Below, piece by piece: positions 57,031-64,000 of a DNA stretch of 64,000 nucleotides. Position numbers and translations under genes: made by a program. The DNA is from Parerythrobacter_A sp963799315 (GTDB lineage Bacteria > Pseudomonadota > Alphaproteobacteria > Sphingomonadales > Sphingomonadaceae): the NCBI GenBank assembly GCA_963799315.1, contig CAWCWP010000001.1, forward strand, positions 1,116,001 to 1,180,000, given 5' to 3'. The stretch's first letter is position 1, and the number at the start of each line of letters is the position of its first letter. The notes under the pieces were generated by a model. That model saw only the letters and a program-made list of their open reading frames with translations, had not been told where the DNA came from and ran no database searches.

Positions 57031-57972
57031 TTACATTCCGGCATTGCCGACCACGAAACACGCCGCCGCCATCAGCGCCCCGGCCCAGCGATTGGCGCGG
57101 AACCGGTCGAGCGGATTGGCCGCATCGGCCGGGTCCAGCGTCATGACCTGCCACGCCAGGTGCAGCGCCACCGGCACCAGCGCCAGCAGCGCCACCCAGT
57201 CCTCGCGCCACAGCCAGAACGCCCCGCCCAGCCCGCCAGCGCCAGCGCGTAGCACGCCGCCACGCCGCCCTGCACATGCCGCCCCATCCGCAGCGCGCTG
57301 GACCGGATGCCGACCAGCGCATCGTCCTCGCGGTCCTGCAGGGCATAGATCGTGTCATAGCCGACGATCCACGCCACCGTGCCCGCATACAGCGCCGCCA
57401 TCACCTCGAACCGGTCGCCGCGCATGGCCAGCCACGCCACCGGCACGCCCCAGGCGAACACCAGCCCCAGCCAGAGCTGCGGCCACCACGTAATGCGCTT
57501 CATGAAGGGATAGGCGGCCACCAGCAGCAGGCTGCCCAACGCGACAAGCTGCGCCTCCCACCGCAGTTGCAGCAGCACGACCAGGCCGACCAGACACAGC
57601 GCGCCGAGCCACAGCCACGCGGTGCGCTTGCGTAACGCGACCGCTGGCGACGGGGCGGCTGGCGGTGCGGGCAACCTGCCGGTCGAGATCGGCATCGACG
57701 ATATCGTTATAGACGCACCCCGCCCCGCGCATGGCGATGCTGCCGAGCAGCAGCCAGCCGACCAGCTCCCACTGCGAACCCCCGCCCCGCCAGCCACAGC
57801 GCCCAGACGCACGGCCAGAACAGCAGCCACCAGCCGATCGGCCGGTCGAACCGCGCCAGCAGCGCCAGATCGCGCGCAGGCTGCGGCAGCCGCGCGACGA
57901 GGCCGCGATGCTCGCTGTCGGGCACGATGTCGGCCGGTTCGGGGGTGGGGGGTTAGAGGATGGTGCGTTCAT
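57031..57972 (-). CDS. ubiA: 4-Hydroxybenzoate polyprenyltransferase, four frame breaks
   Basis: Membrane prenyltransferase attaching the polyprenyl tail to 4-hydroxybenzoate in ubiquinone synthesis. Ordered fragments: PEPADIVPDSEHRGLVARL, LALLARFDRPIGWWLLFWPC, GSIAMRGAGCVYNDIVDADL with the first Asp-rich motif (N-D-x-x-D), ASRPVAS, then AWIVGYDTIYALQDREDDAL with the second (D-x-x-x-D) motif. The C-terminal helices end FRANRWAGALMAAACFVVGN. Frame changes near 57945 (missing base in a C run), 57785 and 57645 (extra), and 57245 (missing). Joined length about 310 aa, normal for UbiA. Confidence 0.92.
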
Positions 57973-57996
57973 GTAGCAACGCCTTACACCGCACCC

Positions 57997-58119
57997 CCGT
58001 CATCCTGAACCCCTCCCCGTCATCCTGAACTGCACCCCCGTCATCCTGAACTTGTTTCAGGATCCATCGCGCACACGGCTCGGCACGCAAGAGTGGACCT
58101 GAAACAAGTTCAGGATGAC
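57997..58119. repeat. Triple 14-bp repeat and 22-bp perfect inverted repeat
   Basis: CCGTCATCCTGAAC occurs at 57997-58010, 58017-58030 and 58038-58051. The third copy extends into a 22-bp arm, GTCATCCTGAACTTGTTTCAGG (58040-58061 read in two parts), whose exact reverse complement lies at 58098-58119, with a 36-base loop. It is a typical sphingomonad spacer palindrome (REP/MITE-like), between ubiA and rsmE. It may also function as a hairpin in transcripts. Confidence 0.85.
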
Positions 58120-58171
58120 GATCAAGACCACGAAGGATGACGCCACCGCGCGCCTCACCTATACGCCGCCC

Positions 58172-58919
58172 ATGCCCGCCACCCCCGCCTGGCCACCACG
58201 CAGCGCCCCGCGCCTGTTCGTCCCCGACCGCATCGCGCAGGGAAGCGCAATCACGCTCGACGGGCCGCAAGCGCATTACCTGCTGCGCGTCATGCGGGTG
58301 AACGCGGGCGACACCGTCATCCTGTGCGACGACATCACCGGCGAATGGGCCGCGACCGTCGCCTCGACGGAAAAGCGCCGCCTCACGCTGACCGCCGCCG
58401 AACACCTGCGCCCGCGCGACACGCCGCCGGACCTGTGGTTGTGCCCCGCATTGCTGAAGAAAGACCGCTTCGATCTCGTGCTGGAAAAAGCCACCGAACT
58501 CGGCGTTGCGGAAATCCGGCCGCTCGTCATGCGCCGCTGCGTCGCCGACAGCCTGAACGAGGCCCGCGCGCGCCAGCTGTCACCGAAGCGGCGGAGCAAT
58601 GCGCGCGCACTGCGTTGCCCGGTCTGCAAAGTCCCGCGACGCTGGCCGAAAGCCTGCGCGACTGGCCCGATGGACGTGCACTCTGTTCTACGCGGACGAA
58701 GACGGTGGCGCGAACGCCGTGCAAACTTTCGGTAACCATACCGGCCCCGCCGCCATCGTGATCGGACCCGAAGGCGGCTTCGATCCCGTCGAGCGGGAGG
58801 CGCTCGAAAACCACCCCGACGCACGCCCCATATCGCTCGGCCCGCGTATCTTGCGCGCCGAAACCGCCGTCATCGCCGTCACTCGCGCTGTGGATGGCGA
58901 CGAGCGGCGATTGGGTTGA
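58172..58919 (+). CDS. rsmE: 16S rRNA m3U1498 methyltransferase RsmE, two frame breaks
   Basis: SPOUT methyltransferase for U1498 of 16S rRNA. From ATG 58172: a PUA-like N-terminus with RLFVPDRIAQGSAITLDGPQ and HYLLRVMRVNAGDTV; WLCPALLKKDRFDLVLEKAT is the RsmE hallmark. The knot region has IGPEGGFDPVEREAL and SLGPRILRAETA. The frame changes near 58590 and 58680, each a net missing base, restoring VTEAAEQCAR and TLFYADEDGG. About 248 aa, the family length. An in-frame upstream extension to 58115 runs through the palindromic repeat and is unlikely. Confidence 0.9.
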
Positions 58920-58970
58920 CGACAGGTAAAGACCTTCCCACACGGTAACGTCGCGTTTACCGTTTGCGGC

Positions 58971-60342
58971 ATGAGCACACGCAACGCCTCCGCGCCCGAC
59001 GAACCGATAATCGAAGATCGCAGCCAGCTGATCGCACCGCTGCAAGGCGGCGAAAAGCCAATGACGTCATGGCGGATCGGCACCGAGCACGAGAAGCTCG
59101 TCTACCGACGCCATGACTTCGCCGCGCCATCTTACGACGAACCCTCAGGTATTCGCGATATCCTGTTGAATTTACAGAAATTCGGATGGCATCCGGTGGA
59201 GGAAGGCGGCAAGGTCATCGCAATGGCGGGCGACGACGGCACGGTGTCGCTGGAGCCTGCCGGACAGCTCGAACTGAGCGGTGCGCCGCTGGAAAACCTG
59301 CACGAAACCTGCGCCGAAACCGGGCGCCATCTTGCCCAGGTCAAGGCCATCGGCGAGGAACACGGCGTCGGTTTTCTCGGCCTCGGCATGTGGCCCGACA
59401 AGACCCGCGCGGAGCTGCCGATCATGCCGAAGGGACGCTATGACGTCATGCTGTCGCACATGCCGCGCGTCGGATCGCTCGGTCTGGACATGATGTTGCG
59501 GACCTGCACCATCCAGGTGAACCTCGATTATTCCAGCGAAGCGGACATGGTGAAGAAGTTCCGCACCGGCCTCGCCTTGCAGCCGCTCGCCACTGCGCTG
59601 TTCGCCAATTCGCCCTTCACCGAAGGCAAGCCGAATGGTTACCTTTCGCTATCGCAGCCATATCTGGTCCGACACCGATCCGCATCGCACCGGGATGCTG
59701 CCTTTCGTGTTCGACGACGGTTTCGGCTATGAACGCTGGGTCGATTACATGCTCGACGTGCCGATGTATTTCGTATTCCGCGACGGGAAATATATCGACG
59801 CCGCCGGACACAGCTTCCGCGACTTCCTGAAGGGCGAGCTGGCGGTGCTGCCGGGCGAGAAACCGCGCGAAGGCGACTGGTGGGATCATCTGTCCACCGC
59901 CTTCCCCGAAGTGCGGCTCAAGAGCTTCCTGGAGATGCGCGGGGCCGATGGCGGGCCATGGAGCCGCATCTGCGCGCTGCCCGCTTTCTGGGTCGGCCTG
60001 CTCTACGATCAGGGCGCGCTCGATGCGGCGTGGGACCTGGTCAAGGACTGGACGATGGAAGAGCGCGAGGCGCTGCGCAACGCCGTCCCAGCCGAGGGGC
60101 TGGATGCGACGATACCGGGCGGGCGGCGCTTGCAGGAACTGGCGCGCGAGGTGCTGTTCATCGCCCGCGCCGGATTGGTGTCACGCGCGCGCCTGAATGC
60201 CAGCGGCGACAACGAGACGGGCTTTCTCGAAACGCTCGATGAGATCGTGGCCAGCGGCAAGGTCCCGGCACAGCGGCTGCTCGACAAATATCACGGCGAA
60301 TGGGCCGGTGATATTAACCGGGTTTACAAATATAGTTTCTAA
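58971..60342 (+). CDS. gshA: Glutamate--cysteine ligase, one frame break
   Basis: First enzyme of glutathione synthesis, of the alphaproteobacterial/plant type (about 456 aa). SWRIGTEHEKLVY opens the ATP-grasp-like fold. SLEPAGQLELSGAPLENLHET and GFLGLGMWPDKT are diagnostic, as are DVMLSHMPRVGSLGLDMML and TCTIQVNLDYSSEADM. After one extra C near 59650 the frame continues YRSHIWSDTDPHRTGMLPFV to the end. The C-terminus is intact. A downstream gene (gshB) is not seen nearby. Confidence 0.93.
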
Positions 60343-60359
60343 TTCTACGTTCCGGAAGT

Positions 60360-61718
60360 TCAGGCAGAAACCGGTTTGGGCCTAAACTTCCGCGCCACGC
60401 GCTCTATCCGCGACGTGATGACGCCATGCTCCGCCATCCAGTCGTAATACTCGCGGTATTTCGGATCCTCGGCCAGCAGATGCGCCTCTTCCGTCCGGGC
60501 CCGCCAGTAATAGAGCGCGCTGATACAGGCCAGAAACGCGGTGTTGCGGATGGCATCCACCGGCGATGCGCCGACCACGAAGAACGGCATCGTCGCGCAC
60601 CACCAGAACAGGTTCTTGCTCAGATAGGCCGGATGCCGGGTGAACCGATACGGTCCGTTTGTGATGACGCCGCGATAGGTCAGGTTCGAAAAGCGGATGC
60701 CGAACGCCACCGTCGCCCAGGCATATACCGCCGTCAGCGCGACCAGCAGCGCGCCCCAGAACGCCAACGCAATGGTGCTGTCGGTCAGCCAGATGTCCCA
60801 GCCGCGCGTGTTCACATGGTAGTTTAAAATGCCGTTATCGCCCATGATTCCCCACGCCAGCGGCGGGTAACAGGCCAGCGCCGCGATCCAGCCTGCCAGA
60901 AACGGGTTGCCGCTGCGGATATGCGCGTCAAGCGGGCGCATGGTCAGCAGATAGCCGACCGTGCCGATCTGTACGTCGATCACGAACAGCATTTCGATAC
61001 ACAGCGCCGCCAGCACCACCGGGTTCGAGGCGATATCGGCGAGGTCGTGCTCGACGATGAAAGCGAAGCCGCCCGGAACGATCGACAGCATGAAGGCGGT
61101 GAAGAAGCCCTTGATGATCCACGCGCGCCAGTGCTTGGCAATGGTGTCGCGCTCCCACCCCGCCTGCCGCGTCAGCAGGGCGCCGAAATGCCACGCCGCA
61201 TCGCGCGGCTGCTTCATGTAGCGGTCCAGCCACAGGACATAGGGCACTGCGGCGATGGCGATGGGAATGATGGCCGCGCCTAGTATCTTCATGGCGAACA
61301 GATACGCCCCGCCCCAGTACCAGCGGGCAATACAATAGAGTGCGGCAATCACCGCGAAAGTCGCCCACAGCCCGATGATCTTGGTGGCGGAGGTGCGCCA
61401 GTCCGCGCCCCATTTCCGCCCTTCGCCCCAAACGATCCCGGTGGACGGGTTGCGATGGACCTTGTCCACCATCACCGACCACGCCACCATCGGCAGCGCG
61501 GCGCACAGCAGCGCCACCAGCGAGGCATAGGGACCGGACATGACCTCGCGCGGGCCGGGCAGGTCCAGCGCCGTGGCGATGGCGGGATAGTTGCGGCAGA
61601 ACGCAATCCACGCAAACAGCCCGGCCAGTCCGACCAAGCCGACCCACGGCGAAACATCGCTCGCCGGTGGCCGGTCGGGCCTCGCCGTGGTGAATTGCGA
61701 ATGATCGTGCGCGGTCAT
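60360..61718 (-). CDS. Multi-span membrane protein with ICMT-like methyltransferase domain
   Basis: A 452-aa polytopic membrane protein with about ten hydrophobic segments. The C-terminal part (from about residue 345) has GPYRFTRHPAYLSKNLFWW and YWRARTEEAHLLAEDPKYREYYDW, the isoprenylcysteine carboxyl methyltransferase/PEMT-like signature (R-H-P...E-E...L...Y). SAM-dependent methylation of a lipid or prenyl substrate is therefore likely. The N-terminal 300 residues of membrane spans are an extension absent from short ICMT proteins. It is convergent to gshA with a 17-base gap. Intact. Confidence 0.8.
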   Translation of the reverse strand: MTAHDHSQFTTARPDRPPASDVSPWVGLVGLAGLFAWIAFCRNYPAIATALDLPGPREVMSGPYASLVALLCAALPMVAWSVMVDKVHRNPSTGIVWGEGRKWGADWRTSATKIIGLWATFAVIAALYCIARWYWGGAYLFAMKILGAAIIPIAIAAVPYVLWLDRYMKQPRDAAWHFGALLTRQAGWERDTIAKHWRAWIIKGFFTAFMLSIVPGGFAFIVEHDLADIASNPVVLAALCIEMLFVIDVQIGTVGYLLTMRPLDAHIRSGNPFLAGWIAALACYPPLAWGIMGDNGILNYHVNTRGWDIWLTDSTIALAFWGALLVALTAVYAWATVAFGIRFSNLTYRGVITNGPYRFTRHPAYLSKNLFWWCATMPFFVVGASPVDAIRNTAFLACISALYYWRARTEEAHLLAEDPKYREYYDWMAEHGVITSRIERVARKFRPKPVSA

Positions 61719-61804
61719 GGCGGGCAGCCGTAGCGCGCGAGAGGTTAAAGTGCCGGTAACGACAATGGCCGCATCCCGCAGCGGGACGGGCCGCCGATCA
61801 TCCT

Positions 61805-63148
61805 TTAACGGAAGGCGTGGATGCGCCCGTTATCGTCCAGCACATATAGCGTGTTGTTGGCGACCACAGGCGGCAGCGAGACCGCTGCGCCCAGATCGCG
61901 ATAGAGGGCGGACGATCCCTCGCCCACGCTGACCTTGTGCAGCTCGCCTTCGGTGCTCGCCGCCCACAGCGAATTGCCCGCCAGCACCGGACCGGTCCAG
62001 AAAATCGGGTTCTTTTTCTTCTTCTCGTTGCGGAAGCGTTGCAGCTGGCTGATCCAGCGCACCTTGCCCGTCGTTCGCGCAATGGCGAGCAGGCGCGCAT
62101 CGTCGGTCAGCGCGAAGATCCACTCGCCCGCTATCGCCGGGGTCGAAATGCCCGCGACGTTCAGCTCCCATGCGCGTTGCCCGGTGACCAGCTCGTACGC
62201 CGCCATGCGTCCGCCCTGCCCCAGCGCATACACGCGGCCATCGTCGATAATCGGATCGGCATCGATATCGTAGAGCGAGCCGACCGAAGTGGAGATGGAC
62301 GTCAGCGCCAGCGCATCGGACCACAGCGTGCGACCGTTTTCATAGCGATAGGCGACCAGCTCGCCCGAACTGTATCCGGCAACGACCGTGCCCTGTCCGG
62401 CGGCGGGCGCAGCGACGCCGAACACGCCCGCCTGCGCTGTCGAGCCCGATTCGCGCCACTGCGTTTTGCCGTCGGTGACATCCAGCGCGTGGATCTGGTT
62501 GTCCTGCGTCATCACGAACACCGAATTGAACGCAATCGTCGGCGATCCGCGCAGCGGCCCGGCGGGTGTCACCGACCAGATTTCCGATCCGTTCGTCGCA
62601 TCCAGCGCCACGACCTGTCCGGTGCCGCTGGTCGCATAAACGCGGCCATTGTCATAGCTTGCCCCGCCCCCGAAGGCCGCTGCGGACAGCCCCTCGGCCA
62701 CCGGCAGGCGATAGGTCCAGCGCCGCGCGCCGCTCTGCGCGTCGAAGGCATTGACAACACCGTCCGTGCCGACCGCATACAGCCCGCCACCACCGATGAC
62801 CGGTGCCGCCGCAAGCCGCCTGCGATTGCTGGAACCGGCAACCTGCGCGGTCCAGGCAGGCGACGGATTATCGGAAATTGCGAGATGCCCGTTGGACTTG
62901 CCCGCATTGCCGCCATTCTGTGCCCACTCGGCATTCGCGCGCGCGGGCGGCAGCACCACTGCGACGGATTGCAGCGCCTGGTCGATCTGCGCGCCGGTCT
63001 GGATGCGCGAGAGCACCGGAACGCGGTCGCCCGTCGTCGGCGTGGTCTTCGGCTCGCTATTGCCGCCGATGATGCCGCAACCCGACAGGGCCAGAGCAGC
63101 GCCAGCCGAAATGGCAGCCCGTGCGAGAAAGCCTTGGTAAAAACGCAT
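61805..63148 (-). CDS. bamB: Outer membrane protein assembly factor BamB
   Basis: Lipoprotein of the BAM complex that assembles beta-barrel proteins. From ATG 63148 (ATG 63154 is the alternative) the lipobox LALSGC gives Cys24, then a Pro/Thr-rich linker and an eight-bladed PQQ-like propeller. Blade motifs recur: APVIGGGGLYAVGTDGVVNA, ARRWTYRLPVAEG, GSPTIAFNSVFVMTQDNQIH, and the last blade ends NNTLYVLDDNGRIHAFR. It lies downstream of a TPR protein on the same strand, the usual yfgM-bamB order. Intact. Confidence 0.93.
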   Translation of the reverse strand: MRFYQGFLARAAISAGAALALSGCGIIGGNSEPKTTPTTGDRVPVLSRIQTGAQIDQALQSVAVVLPPARANAEWAQNGGNAGKSNGHLAISDNPSPAWTAQVAGSSNRRRLAAAPVIGGGGLYAVGTDGVVNAFDAQSGARRWTYRLPVAEGLSAAAFGGGASYDNGRVYATSGTGQVVALDATNGSEIWSVTPAGPLRGSPTIAFNSVFVMTQDNQIHALDVTDGKTQWRESGSTAQAGVFGVAAPAAGQGTVVAGYSSGELVAYRYENGRTLWSDALALTSISTSVGSLYDIDADPIIDDGRVYALGQGGRMAAYELVTGQRAWELNVAGISTPAIAGEWIFALTDDARLLAIARTTGKVRWISQLQRFRNEKKKKNPIFWTGPVLAGNSLWAASTEGELHKVSVGEGSSALYRDLGAAVSLPPVVANNTLYVLDDNGRIHAFR

Positions 63149-63197
63149 ATCCAAAATCCTCTATCGGCCCATCGCGCGCATCGGCGCGGCGGTGGCC

Positions 63198-64000
63198 TTA
63201 TTGTGCGGCGGCAGGGGCATTGCCCTGTTCGCCCGCTGGCACGGCCAGCTCTTCCATGATTTCATCGACATCCACGATTGCATCGACGCCCAGCAGTCCC
63301 GCCATCTGGCGCGCGCGCGAACGCAGGCTTTCCGGCACGTCTTCCGCCTTGGCAATCGAGGCAAACAGCGCGCCCGCCTGCGCATCCTTGTCCTGGTCGA
63401 GATACGTCATGGCCAGCATCTCGCCCGCGCTACCGAAGAACGGGCGGTCCGGCTTGGCCAGCGGCTCCAGCGCCGCGACGATATCGGCGGGCTTCATCGT
63501 ATCGAACCGCGCCGCAACATCGCGCACCGTCGCCAGTTCGCGCAGCGCCTGCGGGCGCATCGCCATTGGCCGCGACCGCCGCATAAAGCTTCGCCGCATC
63601 GGCATTGCGACCGTCCTGCTGCGCAATGCCCGCTTTCAGCATCTGCGCATTGATTGCCGCCAGTCCCTCGCCATCGGCAATCAGCGTATCGAGCTGGCCA
63701 TCCGCCGTTTGCAGATTGCCCGCCTCCAACTGGTCAAGCGCGCCAACCAGCGCCTCGCTATCGGCTTCCATCGCGGCTTCGCGCTGGCTGTCCCAATACA
63801 GATAAGCGGCAAACGCCAGCAGGCCGACGACCAGCACCGCGATGACGATACGCCCGTAGGTTTTCGCAAAGTCCGTATAGCGATCCTGCCGCACGGCATC
63901 GTCGATCTCGCGCAGCAGCACTTCGTCCTCGGCGGCTTTACGCTTTGCCTTACGATCATCGGCGCGATCTTCCGCGCGCGGTTGAGCCGTCGCGGGAGGT
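63198..64000 (-). CDS. YfgM-like TPR protein, 5' end beyond window, one frame break
   Basis: Inner-membrane protein with a periplasmic TPR domain, related to YfgM, which works with the Sec machinery and periplasmic chaperones. The sequence entering at 64000 reads AEDRADDRKAKRKAAEDEVL, then LLREIDDAVRQDRY. A transmembrane span follows (IVIAVLVVGLLAFAAYLYW), then TPR-like helices (ALVGALDQLEAGNLQTADGQ, RNADAAKLYAAVAANG). The frame changes near 63570 (one extra base), restoring MRPQALRELATVRD. The C-terminus ends PAGEQGNAPAAAQ. It precedes bamB by about 45 bases. Confidence 0.88.

Noticed and set aside
57990..58125. CRISPR array from the repeated CGTCATCCTGAAC units
   Set aside because: Only three copies, spacing of 20-21 bases from start to start, no unique spacers of normal size and no cas genes. 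It fits a palindromic spacer repeat.

Overview
The window is high-GC chromosomal DNA of an alphaproteobacterium, most likely order Sphingomonadales, family Erythrobacteraceae (inference from gene content and order, not from a search). Pointers are a class I lysyl-tRNA synthetase, a DUF6456 protein, a GTA-type three-helix holin, an NDUFS4-like complex I accessory protein, the SRP RNA gene directly upstream of dnaX and ybaB, a plant/alphaproteobacterial-type glutamate-cysteine ligase, a WalW deacetylase, and the short palindromic spacer repeats common in this order. Most of it is core genome.

Layout. 1-6.8 kb: start of tsf, rpsB, phospholipid genes pssA-psd, a ketoacyl synthase III, tRNA-Tyr, an rRNA methyltransferase with a lipoprotein, and HU. 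7-18 kb: lon, a class II aldolase, ybaB-dnaX-SRP RNA, a secreted repeat protein, an NDUFS4-like gene, hrpB, a polyprenyl diphosphate synthase and chorismate mutase. 18-26.5 kb: envelope proteins, a PepSY/response regulator/kinase set, a SIMPL protein, a Uup-like ABC-F protein, a GST and regulators. 26.5-36 kb: a glycosyltransferase, yajC-secD-secF, tRNA-Pro with a GTA-type holin, a Sel1-like gene, aroQ and accB-accC. 36-45.9 kb: an Lrp regulator, a degenerate histidine kinase, WalW, two tRNAs, a MATE transporter, an M28 peptidase, an FAD amine oxidase and ettA. 45.9-48.7 kb is the most accessory-looking part: a possible nuclease, repeat debris, a HigBA toxin-antitoxin pair and an unknown protein. 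48.8-64 kb: an Arg-rich RcnB-like protein, a prolyl hydroxylase, lysK, a DinG-type helicase, a SixA-like phosphatase, a DUF4402 protein, a YedK protein, ubiA, rsmE, gshA, a membrane methyltransferase, bamB and the start of a TPR protein.

Functional links: yajC-secD-secF form the SecDF-YajC export accessory complex; BamB inserts the exported beta-barrel proteins. Polyprenyl diphosphate synthase and UbiA are successive ubiquinone steps, feeding the respiratory chain that the NDUFS4-like protein serves. AroQ and chorismate mutase belong to aromatic synthesis. AccB-AccC and the ketoacyl synthase start fatty acids, and PssA-Psd make phosphatidylethanolamine.

Quality caveat: I placed about 46 single-base frame breaks in more than 20 otherwise conserved genes, including essential ones (dnaX, secD, lysK, ubiA). 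About four fifths look like an extra base. This is best explained by uncorrected sequencing or assembly indels, not decay. Broken genes are therefore annotated as whole loci, with the places where the frame changes.
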